64,000 bases of DNA from Caenibacillus caldisaponilyticus (GCF_002003465.1 NZ_BDDQ01000009.1:30202-94201), one strand, 5' to 3'. Counted from the first letter of the stretch, positions 33,871-42,666 are shown. A program made the numbers and translations. Notes: generated by a model not told the origin, from the letters alone.

Positions 33871-35052
33871 TCAGTTGAGGACGCGGCGAGCCGTTACATA
33901 AGCATGATTCCAATATCCGCTACCCATATTAGCAATATCTACTCCAGTGCTACTTTGTGAACCAATAAAACGATTACCTCCGATATAAATACCAACATGA
34001 CTAATTACACCAGGGCGCTTATTATTAGTAGCAAAGAAAACTAAATCCCCAGGTTGTAATTGATTCCGTGAAACAGCGTTCCCAACAAACTTTAGACCAG
34101 ACGTTGAACGTGCGCCTAAATTGATACCGATTTGTTGGTAAGCCCAGTTGACGAATCCGGAGCAATCGAACAGACCGTGGACCGGATCCATCGCCCCCCA
34201 TTTATATTGAGTATGTCCGATAAGGGACTTAGCCGCATTCAGCATATCATCGATGGATCCGTTGGCGACGGCTTTCGGAATGTAAGCCAACGTCTCGATG
34301 TGCTCGGCGGAGGAGGAACCGGAAGCGCGATGCGCCGACGTCGTGTGCGCGGCTTGCACATCATGGGTAGCTTGGACATGCCCCGTTGCTGCTTGCGCGC
34401 GTGCGGCGGCAAGTTTGGCGATATCGCCGTTGATTTCGTCTTCCTGTCCGTTCAAACCGTTGAGCACGGTCTGTTTCTTGGTGAGTATATCTTTCGCTTG
34501 ATCGACGAGTTGATTGAGCTTAGCGAGCTTGGCTTGCGTCGCTTTGAGATCGTTGCGGACTTTGGCTTGCTGTTTTTCGAGCAAGCGTTGATCTTCTTTT
34601 TGTTGCCGGATGATGTCTTGATCGTGATCGGTGATGTTATAGATCGCGACGACCCGGTTCAAAAAGTCGCCGAAGTTCTTGGAACCCATAAGGATCTCAA
34701 GCGCGTTGACCGATGCGCCGCCGTTCATGTAAGACGCCCGCACGCGCTCTTTCAACAATTCTTGGCGGTCGTTCATTCTTTTTTTCGTTTCGGCGATTTT
34801 TTGATTCAACGTGTCGATTTCTGACTTTATCCTGCCGATTTCAATTTGCGTCTTGGAAATTTGTCCGGTCAAGTCTTTGAGTTGGGCGTTGATTCGATCG
34901 ATTTCGCTTTGAACCTTGCCCTTTTGTTGCTGCACGTCATGCTTCTTTTGAACGAGATCGGAGTATGTATTGGCTGATGCGCTGATCGGCAACGTGAGGA
35001 GCATTCCGCCGACGCACACGCTGACTAATTTCGTTGTAAGCCCTTTCCCCAT
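33871..35052 (-). CDS. CwlO-like NlpC/P60 peptidoglycan endopeptidase
   Basis: 393-residue secreted wall hydrolase. A signal peptide (about 1-27, ending ASA) is followed by a long coiled coil (about 30-220) of PcsB/CwlO type, a Ser/Ala/His-rich linker, and an NlpC/P60 domain. The catalytic Cys is in FDCSGFVNWAYQQ and the His in ISHVGIYIGGNRF. It should cut D-Glu-DAP bonds in peptide stems during growth. The last 75-80 codons (about 33903-34135) are clearly AT-richer than the rest, as if the end of the domain had been replaced by recombination. GGGGGAGG precedes the start. Confidence 0.92.
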   Translation of the reverse strand: MGKGLTTKLVSVCVGGMLLTLPISASANTYSDLVQKKHDVQQQKGKVQSEIDRINAQLKDLTGQISKTQIEIGRIKSEIDTLNQKIAETKKRMNDRQELLKERVRASYMNGGASVNALEILMGSKNFGDFLNRVVAIYNITDHDQDIIRQQKEDQRLLEKQQAKVRNDLKATQAKLAKLNQLVDQAKDILTKKQTVLNGLNGQEDEINGDIAKLAAARAQAATGHVQATHDVQAAHTTSAHRASGSSSAEHIETLAYIPKAVANGSIDDMLNAAKSLIGHTQYKWGAMDPVHGLFDCSGFVNWAYQQIGINLGARSTSGLKFVGNAVSRNQLQPGDLVFFATNNKRPGVISHVGIYIGGNRFIGSQSSTGVDIANMGSGYWNHAYVTARRVLN

Positions 35053-35109
35053 TTGTTCCTCCCCCTTAACGCATGGGTATCATTCAGGCACCCCTATTTA
35101 ACTGAATCT

Positions 35110-35136
35110 ATTATAACAACAGATCGCGCCTTGTAA
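35110..35136 (-). promoter_or_regulatory. Promoter of the CwlO-like gene
   Basis: On the minus strand TATAAT lies at 35115-35110, with TTACAA at 35136-35131, only 15 bp apart. The -10 is good and the -35 uncertain. Confidence 0.45.
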
Positions 35137-35444
35137 TTTTACTTATTATTAAATAAATGTTTCAAAACGGGGCGGGTTTGTAATATATTTAAAAACTGTT
35201 TAATAGATTGGCGGATTTTGTTGAAATGAGGGGGGACCAAATCGGTTTTCAGGTCGGATTTACAGGAATCGTTCGATATGGTCGGGGTATCGTCTAGTAG
35301 CTAAATCGGGCATTTTTTTGGGCACCGACGGAGCGATGTTGAGCGCTCGTCCCGTCAGTCGGCAGGTGCTGAAGATGTGATTACTTTCGGCGGATCGGAA
35401 ATGTTTCGGGGGTGTATAGTTACCGAAAATTCGTAAAAAATAGT

Positions 35445-35473
35445 TTTACAGAAACGGTGGTGTTCTATATAAT
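35445..35473 (+). promoter_or_regulatory. Sigma-A promoter ahead of the small ORFs and S24/S26-like peptidase
   Basis: TTTACA (35445-35450), 17 bp, TATAAT (35468-35473). The next recognisable gene starts at 35742, so there is a leader of about 260 nt. Confidence 0.7.
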
Positions 35474-35585
35474 GAACATAAAATAAAAAGATGAAATGAT
35501 CGTTGCCGTCGTTCTTTTTGTCCACTGATGACCGCATGTTTTTAGCAATTATAACCAAGCGAGGCTTTAGGGAGGCGGGTTCTTT

Positions 35586-35648
35586 ATGTTGCGTTTATCG
35601 CTTGTCGTGTGGCGCCTTGTCACGAAGGTGGGAGGCGGGGAATTTTGA
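35586..35648 (+). CDS. Possible 20-residue peptide
   Basis: ATG at 35586 ten bases after a strong GGGAGG. The product is short, hydrophobic and basic (MLRLSLVVWRLVTKVGGGEF). The TGA stop overlaps a TTG that opens the next small ORF. It could be a leader peptide or a precursor peptide. Only the ribosome site and position support it. Confidence 0.3.
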   Translation: MLRLSLVVWRLVTKVGGGEF

Positions 35649-35770
35649 ATCGCGGAATGATAGGAAGAATGCACAGATGCTTCATCGGCGGGAGCGGTCA
35701 TGGAACTTTATGGCATCTCGGAAAAGCGGAGGGGCTCGTCCATGAGTCACGCACGTTTTCGGTTCTATAA
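35645..35770 (+). CDS. Possible 41-residue peptide overlapping its neighbours
   Basis: TTG at 35645 after GGGAGGCGGGGAATT. It has one Cys and many Gly, His and Arg. It overlaps the previous stop and the start assigned to the peptidase, suggesting coupled translation if real. There is no family match I know of. Confidence 0.22.
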   Translation: MNRGMIGRMHRCFIGGSGHGTLWHLGKAEGLVHESRTFSVL

Positions 35771-36476
35771 TCGGGTGAGACCGGTTGGGCTTTCGTTTTC
35801 ATGGCGCCGCGGATCGGCTGACCGGCAATGGGACGGACGAAAGCGACTGCTAGACAGCGACCGGTACGGAGGGATATCCGGAGACGGTCAAGCACCGAAG
35901 ACAGGGCGATACGGCCATGAAACCACCCGCACTCTTCATCCCAATCGGACGAAGGCCGCGGCGGAGGCTTCCATCGGGGATGAGGCGAAAAGTTTTGGGA
36001 GCCTGCTCAGGCGCGTCATCGCTGAGAAAGGGAGCGTTGAAATCCCCTCCAACGGTGTGAGCATGTTTCCTCTCATCCGCGAAGGAGATCGCTGTGTTTT
36101 CGGCCCGATTGATCCGGAACGGATCAAAAAGGGAGACATCTATTTGTTTGAATCGGAAGACGGCGTGCTTCACGCTCATCGACTTTCAAATATTTTCCAT
36201 CTCCTCGATGACACGATCCTCATGTTCCGCGGCGACGCCCGTTTAACGGCAGATAAACCGGTCCGCTTACCGGATTTGATCGGTAAGCTGGTGCGCATTC
36301 AGAAAAAGCGCATCGTGCTTTCGGCGGACGGCTGGCCCGCGCGTCTATGGGGCCGTTTGGCGTTGCATGGGTCCTTGGCAAACCGGCTGTTGACAGTGTA
36401 TCTCTTTTATAAAGAAAGGAAGGGCGCGGCGCGCGGAAAGAGGCGGAACGTCAAAACATTCAAGCGCCGGGAATAA
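35742..36476 (+). CDS. S24/S26-like (SipW-type) peptidase family protein
   Basis: 244 residues. The conserved part begins near residue 85: PSNGVSMFPLIREGDRC holds the catalytic Ser of signal-peptidase-like enzymes, followed by KKGDIYLFESEDGVLHAHRL with the His seen in SipW/ER-type members. The first 80 residues are basic, unconserved and may not be translated; ATG 35742 is only the earliest in-frame choice. There is no clear membrane helix, unlike true signal peptidases. Such proteins turn up beside peptide-modifying genes in Firmicutes, but no such partner is seen here. Confidence 0.6.
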   Translation: MSHARFRFYNRVRPVGLSFSWRRGSADRQWDGRKRLLDSDRYGGISGDGQAPKTGRYGHETTRTLHPNRTKAAAEASIGDEAKSFGSLLRRVIAEKGSVEIPSNGVSMFPLIREGDRCVFGPIDPERIKKGDIYLFESEDGVLHAHRLSNIFHLLDDTILMFRGDARLTADKPVRLPDLIGKLVRIQKKRIVLSADGWPARLWGRLALHGSLANRLLTVYLFYKERKGAARGKRRNVKTFKRRE

Positions 36477-36774
36477 AGGGTTCCGGTTTCGTTTTTTGTT
36501 GGTTGGCCGATCGCCGAGCGCTTCCTCGGTGATCGGTGCGCGCCGTCACTTCCGGAATCCGTGTTCATTCGCCCGGTATTTATCGTCAACCCTCGGCGAT
36601 TGGACCGGCACAAGAAGGGCGCTCGCGCAAAGAGAGAGCGCCATTTTGATGGCCCGGCCGTTTTCGCTCGGGACGCTCAAAACGGTCAGAGGCTGGGCAA
36701 GCCGCGGATCAAGCGACCCATTTATGATTTGTCCAGGGCGAATCAAAGAACGGCGTCTTCTTCGCGCGATGGCC
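36477..36774. other. Intergenic region between convergent genes
   Basis: A stem CCGATC-CCGAG/CTCGG-GATCGG near 36508-36537 lies just past the peptidase gene and could terminate it, though it has no T-run. A second stem near 36625-36645 (GGCGCTC/GAGCGCC) lies downstream of the regulator on the other strand. Confidence 0.4.
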
Positions 36775-37242
36775 TCACGATTCCGCTGTTTTTTCGCTTG
36801 CGACGGACGCGAGAAACCGTTCGGCATCTTCTTCAGAGAGCGCGTTGTACCGCCTTTGCGAATGCTGATCGATAACGCGGTAATGGCCGGCGACGATGTT
36901 TTCTTGTAAAACGTAAGGACCGGCCTTTTTGACGTCTTGCCACCATTTTCGCTCATTCTCAATGTTCTTTTGTAAGGCGACGTGGCTGCCCCGAATCAAT
37001 AAATCAATGATTATGAGGGGATCGTCCCCGAGCAAATCGTTGAGCAGTTGGCTGTCGCGATAGATGGTGGAGAAGGCGACAGCGACCGTCCAGCTGGCTT
37101 TCTTTCTGCCCTTTTCAATTTGAATGAGCGTTTTTTTGGAGATCCCGAGCTGCTCGGCGACTTCATCTTGGGTCAAGCCTTTTTCAATTCGAATGAGCTT
37201 CATTTTTTCGGATATGAGTTCTATGAATCGGTCTTGGTTCAT
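36775..37242 (-). CDS. XRE-family transcriptional regulator
   Basis: 155 residues. The N-terminal helix-turn-helix is GLTQDEVAEQLGISKKTLIQIEKGRKKASW, residues about 22-50. The C-terminal part has no domain I recognise. The start is ATG 37242 after GGGAGG. It follows the small membrane protein gene on the same strand and may be co-transcribed with it. Confidence 0.8.
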   Translation of the reverse strand: MNQDRFIELISEKMKLIRIEKGLTQDEVAEQLGISKKTLIQIEKGRKKASWTVAVAFSTIYRDSQLLNDLLGDDPLIIIDLLIRGSHVALQKNIENERKWWQDVKKAGPYVLQENIVAGHYRVIDQHSQRRYNALSEEDAERFLASVASEKTAES

Positions 37243-37332
37243 GTGGATCAACCTCCCGCCATATCGGATAAACGGCAATGATTTTGTGATGTCAAGTTCG
37301 GATAAGACGTTCTGGCATGTTTGTTCTAACCA

Positions 37333-37518
37333 TTATCGCCAATGGAAGAGCGCGATGAGCACACAGGCAGGAACGGCAATGAGAGCGAGCGCTGCAATGA
37401 CGGTGACTTCTTTTCTTATCGTCCGCTCATCCTGTCTTTGATCGCCCGAAACTTCGAGAATCATATACATGCCGCATCCGATCGCGATCAAACAAAGCCA
37501 TTGCATAAGAAAAAACAT
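37333..37518 (-). CDS. Small two-helix membrane protein
   Basis: 61 residues: hydrophobic helix about 4-20, a charged loop (DQRQDERTIRKE), and a second helix about 38-58. AAAGGG sits upstream of ATG 37518. It is probably in an operon with the XRE regulator. Function is unknown; a membrane partner of the regulator is a guess. Confidence 0.55.
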   Translation of the reverse strand: MFFLMQWLCLIAIGCGMYMILEVSGDQRQDERTIRKEVTVIAALALIAVPACVLIALFHWR

Positions 37519-37546
37519 GCCGATCCCAACCCTTTAAGGATTTCTT

Positions 37547-38312
37547 TTAGTGAGATTTTACACCTGGATGCGGCGATGAACATGCACCAATCGGCGCAGG
37601 TCGGAAGTCCCGATTTACCATCAATGTTTTTGCGGGGATAACGGATTCCCTTCGGTGAAAAGGCAAAAAGGAGGGACAGACGTGGACAAAACCGGATGCC
37701 GACACGTCCTTAATAAGGACCCGTCGAGCCATGCGATACGGTTCCTTTCATCCAGTCGCTCCATCTTTTTCTTGATGACGTGAATCCGCGTGTCAAAAAA
37801 AGTTCTCAGTTACAATATTCATGATTGGTGACGAAATTGTGTCCTTACTTGGCGAAAAAACTAATAAGGGAACAAAAGACAACGGATGGCATGGACCGTA
37901 CGGGCGGCTGAGGATGTGCGTTTCAAATGCGCGGGGGCATTTCAAAGGACGGGATACTTTCTCCGAGAAGACCTATCGCTCAATGATAAACATCATTGAA
38001 CCCGGTTCGGTTAATAGATTAAAGGCATAAAACAAGCCGGCTGAAGGCCAATCCATCTCCTCAATTAGACTCAAAAGTTCTCTATTAAACTCCCATACCC
38101 GCTCGTTCATTCTACGCGACGCCTGATGAGCATCGGGAGCGTCAAACCGTGATGCCCGTTTGAGGGATGACGTCGTTACCGCAGTCTTCCTTCGCCGCTT
38201 CAACAAAATAATGCGAAGCTTTCCGGCAAGCTGGTTCCTCCTTGTTATCGACACCAATGGAACCCATTCTTTAGTAAGAAATGTTATTGAAATTTTAGCT
38301 ACAAATCAATCT
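37547..38312. other. Degenerate stretch, possible gene remnant on the minus strand
   Basis: No complete gene. A minus-strand open stretch at about 37973-38160 has protein-like composition (SRRMNERVWEFNRELLSLIEEMDW) but no start with a ribosome site. It looks like a fragment of decayed coding DNA. If the skin interpretation is right, this is element-interior or junction DNA. Confidence 0.3.
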
Positions 38313-38341
38313 TTGAAATTTTTAAAACTATATTTTATAAT
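38313..38341 (+). promoter_or_regulatory. Promoter of the ornithine-cyclodeaminase-family gene
   Basis: TTGAAA (38313-38318), 17 bp, TATAAT (38336-38341). Confidence 0.8.
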
Positions 38342-38394
38342 TTGTTATCAAATGAAATCCATGCAAGATATAAGGGCGTGAAAGGGATGATTAT

Positions 38395-39339
38395 GTGGTC
38401 GCATATCGGGTTTTAACGGACCACGACGTGCAAGAATTGCTATCTATGGACGAAGCCATACGGAAAATCGAGGATGCTCTGTTTGAGAAAGAAGAAGGAA
38501 CGCTCGTCGCACCGCCGAGATTTCGAGTGGAGGTAGACCGCGGGTCTCTCGTCTTCACAGCTGGCGCCGCCACAGGCTCGGAGAAACTGATCGGCTTCCG
38601 AGTGTACGATACATTCCCTGGAAACGATTCGGATCACAATCAAATCGTCGCCGTGTTCAGCTCAGAAACCGGGGCATTGAGAGGGATTGTCATCGGTCAG
38701 GCGATCGGGATGGTACGGACCGGTGCAATCGGCGGGGTTGCTGTGAAACACATGGCAAGGCCCGATGCAGAGTCATTGGCCGTCTTGGGAACAGGTCATC
38801 AAGCACGTGCGCAGCTTATGGCTGCCCTTGCTGTTCGTGACTTCAAGACGATCAAGGTGTACAGTCGAGACCCGGATCGCCGCCAGCGCTTTGTCAAAGA
38901 GATGAATCGAAGCATTGGCAAGGAAATTCGAGCCGTGGACTCCGCTCAGGAGTGTGTGGATGGAGCCGACGTTATCCTTTGTGCAACAAACAGTCCAGTT
39001 CCGGTATTTTACTCCGAATGGGTCAAAGATGGGGCTCATATCAACACCATCGGGCCAAAGTCTGAAAATGCACACGAAATCCCGATCGAACTGATTGAGC
39101 GAAGCAGTGTATTGGTGACGGATTCCCTGGAGCAGCTCCGAGCATACCCGAAGCCACACATAGCCGTACGGGAGTCACGAGCGGGCAGAATAGCCGAGTT
39201 GTCGGACATCGTCACAGGGAAACAGCCAGGGCGACGCTCGCTGAACGACATTACATTATTTTTCTCTGTGGGGCTAGCAGGTACAGAGGTCGTTGTGGCT
39301 GGAGAGGTATTGCGGAAAGCGGAAGGAAAAGCTGACTAA
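38395..39339 (+). CDS. Ornithine cyclodeaminase / mu-crystallin family protein
   Basis: 314-residue NAD(P)-binding enzyme. The N-terminal half has the substrate-binding fold ([26 protein letters not shown]). [13 protein letters not shown] near residue 140 is the Rossmann loop, and [13 protein letters not shown] follows. The family includes ornithine cyclodeaminase, alanine dehydrogenase of the archaeal type, and imine reductases, so the substrate cannot be read. GTG 38395 follows AAAGGG. The gene has its own promoter and terminator and ends just outside the sigK C-terminal att site. Confidence 0.85.
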   Translation: MVAYRVLTDHDVQELLSMDEAIRKIEDALFEKEEGTLVAPPRFRVEVDRGSLVFTAGAATGSEKLIGFRVYDTFPGNDSDHNQIVAVFSSETGALRGIVIGQAIGMVRTGAIGGVAVKHMARPDAESLAVLGTGHQARAQLMAALAVRDFKTIKVYSRDPDRRQRFVKEMNRSIGKEIRAVDSAQECVDGADVILCATNSPVPVFYSEWVKDGAHINTIGPKSENAHEIPIELIERSSVLVTDSLEQLRAYPKPHIAVRESRAGRIAELSDIVTGKQPGRRSLNDITLFFSVGLAGTEVVVAGEVLRKAEGKAD

Positions 39340-39367
39340 AATGGGAGCACGGATTGTGCTCCCATTT
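39339..39367 (+). terminator. Terminator after the cyclodeaminase-family gene
   Basis: AAATGGGAGCAC, loop GGATTGT, GTGCTCCCATTT; the T-run is short. It ends 4 bp before the att arm at 39371. Confidence 0.7.
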
Positions 39368-39370
39368 ATC

Positions 39371-39420
39371 AGCACAACTGTTGACATTAGAATGGAAATC
39401 CTCATGCATTTAAGAAGCTT
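39371..39420 (+). other. attR-like recombination site at the sigK C-terminal part
   Basis: The proposed crossover dinucleotide is GA at 39395-39396. To its left lies an element-side arm (39371-39394), which is not sigK. To its right sigK resumes (ATCCTCATGCATTT: ILMHL). The left arm, read toward the core, matches the element-side arm of the N-terminal site (49594-49618) at 16 of 24 positions, so the rejoined arms form a dyad. This is what a serine-recombinase attP looks like. The site points right, opposite to its partner. Confidence 0.75.
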
Positions 39421-39769
39421 GAAGAAAACCCGCAAAGACGTCTCGCTGAACGATCCGATCGGCCAGGACAAAGAAGGAAACGAAATCAGCCTCATCGACG
39501 TCTTGAAGTCCAAAAACGAAGATGTCGTCGATGAAATTTCCTTAAACATGGAAAAGAAAAAGATCTACCATTACTTACACATTTTGGATGATCGCGAAAA
39601 GGAAGTCATCATCGCCCGCTTTGGACTGGATAATCGCAAGGAACTGACCCAACGCGAAATCGCCAAAAAATTAAACATTTCCCGGAGTTATGTTTCCCGC
39701 ATTGAAAAACGCGCGCTCATGAAGCTTTATAACGAGTTTTACCGCCGGCCCTATAAAGGGAATACCTAA
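39395..39769 (+). CDS. sigK: Sigma-K C-terminal part (SpoIIIC equivalent), separated from its N-terminus
   Basis: Encodes sigma region 2 end to region 4 of the late mother-cell sigma factor. [34 protein letters not shown] aligns with B. subtilis sigma-K residue for residue in most places. The C-terminal helix-turn-helix [27 protein letters not shown] follows. The frame is open upstream into unrelated codons, with no ribosome site. Joined to the N-terminal piece at GA, the total is 711 bp or 236 codons with the junction IENE|ILMHL. It lies on the plus strand whereas the N-terminal part is on the minus strand. Confidence 0.95.
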   Translation, partial: EILMHLRSLKKTRKDVSLNDPIGQDKEGNEISLIDVLKSKNEDVVDEISLNMEKKKIYHYLHILDDREKEVIIARFGLDNRKELTQREIAKKLNISRSYVSRIEKRALMKLYNEFYRRPYKGNT

Positions 39770-40063
39770 GAAACGGTTCGTTCCCCTCCCTGCTTGTCGA
39801 CGAGCCCCCTGTCTGCGTATTCGAGCTGCAAATTCCTTCCTTAAGTTAAAAAACGAATGCGTTGAAGTCGCAAGCGCCTTTTTGAAACGCAAAAAATCCC
39901 TTAATGACATGGTTTTTTCGGTTTCGTCGTTCATCACGAAGACGGATCGGATGCATTTTCATTTTCACAAAGGAAGGAGAAGAAAACGAAGTTATCGAAT
40001 ATATTTAACAATCGATCACCAAATAGAAAATCGCATGCCATCTTATAGAGAGGAAGCGAAGCC
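39770..40063. other. Spacer between sigK C-terminal part and pepC
   Basis: 294 bp without a convincing gene. GAGAGGAAG before 40064 is the pepC ribosome site. Confidence 0.4.
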
Positions 40064-41425
40064 ATGACTGTAGAATTGGGGAAAAAACATATCATCTCAC
40101 AAGAAATGATTGAGCGCTTCTCCAAAGATTTTCGCGGCGACCCGATGAATCGGATCTTGATGAACGCGATCAAGAAAAACGGCGTTCAAGCGGTCGCCAT
40201 GAACCAAGATGTTCCGGTCGCCATGCAGTATACGTTTTCGCACGAAATTAAAACCGGCGAGATCACGAATCAAAAACAGAGCGGGCGGTGCTGGTTGTTT
40301 GCCGCCTTAAACACGCTGCGCCAACACGTCATGCGCCATTGTGATTTGGAATCGTTTGAGTTCTCCCAGAACTATCTCATGTTCTGGGATAAGTTTGAAA
40401 AATCCAATTATTTTCTGGAGAACATCTTGGAGACGCTGGATGAGGAGACGGACAGCCGCCTTGTCGCCTGGTTGCTGATGGCGCCCGTCAATGACGGCGG
40501 ACAGTGGGATATGTTCGTCAATCTCGTCGAAAAATACGGTTTGGTTCCAAAATATGTCATGCCGGAAACGTTCCAAAGCAGCCAATCGCGCGCGATGAAC
40601 CAATTGTTGACGGCAAAATTGCGCGAAGATGCGGCCAAATTAAGGGCGCAATATCACAAATACAAGCGCTCGGAAGCCGAGCTGCGCGAACAGAAAGCCG
40701 CCATGTTGCAGGAAATTTATCGCATCCTTTGCCTTTGCCTCGGCGAACCGCCTGTCCGTTTTGATTTTGAGTACCGCGATAAAGCTCAAAAGTTTCACAG
40801 GGATCCCGATTTGACGCCGCAAGAATTCTACCAAAAATACGTGAACGTTGATTTACACGAGTACGTGAGTCTCATCAACGCGCCAACGTCCGACAAGCCG
40901 TTTTATCGGACTTACACGGTCAAATATCTCGGTAATGTCAAAGGCGGAAAGGATGTCCTTTATCTGAACGTCGAAGTGGATGTACTGAAGGCGCTTGCGA
41001 TCAAACAGCTGCAAAACGAGGAGCCCGTATGGTTCGGTTGTGATGTGGGCAAAATGATGGACCGCGAGACCGGAATTATGGATACGGCGCTGTTCGACTA
41101 TGCGACCGCGCTTGGCGTTCCGTTTCATTTGACCAAGGCGGAACGTCTCGAATATGGCGACAGCCTCATGACGCACGCGATGGTGTTTACGGGAGTCAAT
41201 TTAGTCGACGGCAAGCCGAATCGCTGGAAAGTGGAGAACAGCTGGGGCAAGGATATCGGCAACCGCGGGTTTTTCGTCATGAGTGACGCCTGGTTCGACC
41301 AATTTGTCTATCAAGTCGTCGTTAAAAAGAATGATTTGCCGGAGCATCTGCAAACGGCGTTGCAACAAAAGCCGATCGAATTGCAACCTTGGGATCCGAT
41401 GGGCTCATTGGCGCTGGCGTACTGA
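40064..41425 (+). CDS. pepC: Aminopeptidase C (PepC), bleomycin-hydrolase family C1B
   Basis: 453-residue cytosolic cysteine aminopeptidase, full family length. The catalytic Cys is in QKQSGRCWLFAALNTLRQ, the His in SLMTHAMVFTGVN and the Asn in VENSWGKDIGNRGFFVMS. ATG 40064 has GAGAGGAAG upstream. It follows the sigK C-terminal part on the same strand, so in the inverted (sigK-intact) form it would lie right behind sigK. Codon use looks like the host core, suggesting it is an old chromosomal neighbour of sigK rather than cargo. Confidence 0.93.
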   Translation: MTVELGKKHIISQEMIERFSKDFRGDPMNRILMNAIKKNGVQAVAMNQDVPVAMQYTFSHEIKTGEITNQKQSGRCWLFAALNTLRQHVMRHCDLESFEFSQNYLMFWDKFEKSNYFLENILETLDEETDSRLVAWLLMAPVNDGGQWDMFVNLVEKYGLVPKYVMPETFQSSQSRAMNQLLTAKLREDAAKLRAQYHKYKRSEAELREQKAAMLQEIYRILCLCLGEPPVRFDFEYRDKAQKFHRDPDLTPQEFYQKYVNVDLHEYVSLINAPTSDKPFYRTYTVKYLGNVKGGKDVLYLNVEVDVLKALAIKQLQNEEPVWFGCDVGKMMDRETGIMDTALFDYATALGVPFHLTKAERLEYGDSLMTHAMVFTGVNLVDGKPNRWKVENSWGKDIGNRGFFVMSDAWFDQFVYQVVVKKNDLPEHLQTALQQKPIELQPWDPMGSLALAY

Positions 41426-41453
41426 TCCATTGGGTTGTTCCGAACACTACCCA

Positions 41454-41496
41454 ACCTCCGAGAGCGGTGTGGCCCATGCCGCTCTCGGAGGTTTTT
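41454..41496 (+). terminator. Terminator after pepC
   Basis: ACCTCCGAGAGCGG, loop, CCGCTCTCGGAGGT then TTTTT; a 14-bp perfect stem. Confidence 0.95.
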
Positions 41497-41714
41497 CTGT
41501 TGAAAGCATTTATTTTCCATAAGCCTGTGACGACAGGGCGAAAAAAGGTAGAAAACGTTGACGCAAGAAGGGAATACGATTTGTTGCAGTTATAACGACG
41601 TTCAGACTTTCCATTAATTTCTCGGCGCAACTCCTCTGAATGAAGGTCGTTATATAGGAAAATCCTATTAACTGCCTTATCCAACATCGCCAACACTTGA
41701 TAGGTCGGATGAAC

Positions 41715-41763
41715 TTGACATGACACCGATTGGTGTCCTATGATATAGACACCAATCGGTGTC
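41715..41763 (+). promoter_or_regulatory. Promoter with paired operators of the ArsR-AHSA1 gene
   Basis: TTGACA (41715-41720), 18 bp, TATGAT (41739-41744). Two 16-bp near-palindromes, GACACCGATTGGTGTC (41722-41737) and GACACCAATCGGTGTC (41748-41763), are exact reverse complements of each other and flank the -10. A dimer on each would block the promoter, so autoregulation by the downstream ArsR domain is likely. Confidence 0.8.
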
Positions 41764-41793
41764 CTTTTAGCCGAGATTAGGAGGAGGGTGATT

Positions 41794-42519
41794 TTGACCG
41801 AGAAAAGTCAAATGCGAGATATTTATCACGCCGTTGCCGATCCAACACGGCGCAAGCTGCTTCGTCTCTTGGCGGATGCGGATGAGCTGCCCCTCCATGA
41901 GTTAACGGCTCATTTTGATATGGGGCGTACGGCGGTTTCCAAGCATTTGGCAGTCCTCAAAGATGCCGGTCTCGTCACCGCCCGAAGAGTCGGCAGGGAA
42001 ACGCTGTATCGGCTGAATGCCGCTCCGTTGAGGCAAATTCAAGATTGGGTATCTTATTACGAGAAATTCTGGAAAGAAAGAATGATCGTTTTAAATCATT
42101 TACTGCAGGAGGAACAAAAAATGAAAACAGTTTCACTGGATTTTCACTTTAAGAGTCCGATCGAGAAGGTGTGGTTCGCTTTAACGGATTCGAATACTCT
42201 CTCGAAATGGATAATGGAGAATGATTTTAAACCGGTCGTTGGACATAAATTTCAGTTTCGGATGAAGCCGACAAAAGGGTGGAATGGCATTATAGATTGC
42301 GAAGTCCTCGAAGTGGACGAGCCTCATCGGTTATCGTACACATGGGTAAGCCTTGGGGAAAGCAATAAGGTTACTTGGACTTTGAAACAGGATGAGGATG
42401 GAACTACTCATGTGCATCTCGATCAAACCGACATCAGTTCGGAGCAAGCATTCAATGGAGCGAAATATGGTTGGCAGAGCATGGCTAAACAGCTCGAAAA
42501 CGTGTTGGCGGAACTGTAA
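41794..42519 (+). CDS. ArsR-type regulator fused to an AHSA1/SRPBCC domain
   Basis: 241 residues. The winged helix, about 8-80, contains DPTRRKLLRLLAD and MGRTAVSKHLAVLKDAGLV. It lacks the CxC of metal-sensing ArsR proteins. The C-terminal START-like domain, about 112-241, contains FHFKSPIEKVWFALTDSNTLSKW and ends WQSMAKQLENVL. In many Bacillales these two are separate adjacent genes; here a short linker joins them. The AHSA1 part may bind a small hydrophobic ligand that releases the operator. TTG 41794 is preferred, seven bases after GAGGAGGG. Confidence 0.88.
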   Translation: MTEKSQMRDIYHAVADPTRRKLLRLLADADELPLHELTAHFDMGRTAVSKHLAVLKDAGLVTARRVGRETLYRLNAAPLRQIQDWVSYYEKFWKERMIVLNHLLQEEQKMKTVSLDFHFKSPIEKVWFALTDSNTLSKWIMENDFKPVVGHKFQFRMKPTKGWNGIIDCEVLEVDEPHRLSYTWVSLGESNKVTWTLKQDEDGTTHVHLDQTDISSEQAFNGAKYGWQSMAKQLENVLAEL

Positions 42520-42618
42520 AACGAATGTTATCCATCAGAGGCGGTGGCGCCGCGATCCCTGACGAGTCGCGCGGGGGCCGATCGCAATAATGCCACGCAC
42601 GTCCAAATCCGCTTGTTA

Positions 42619-42666
42619 AAGGGCTTTCCCAAAAGTCATCGACGATGACTTGGGAAAGTCCTTTTT
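42619..42666 (+). terminator. Terminator after the ArsR-AHSA1 gene
   Basis: AAAGGGCTTTCCCAAAAGTCATC pairs with GATGACTTGGGAAAGTCCTTT, followed by T's. The long perfect stem also resembles the terminal hairpins of the IS1182-type element at 1.8 kb. Confidence 0.8.

Noticed and set aside
35053..35350. c-di-AMP (ydaO-type) riboswitch before the CwlO-like gene
   Set aside because: Such leaders often precede wall hydrolases, so I looked, but I could not find the conserved core on the minus strand.
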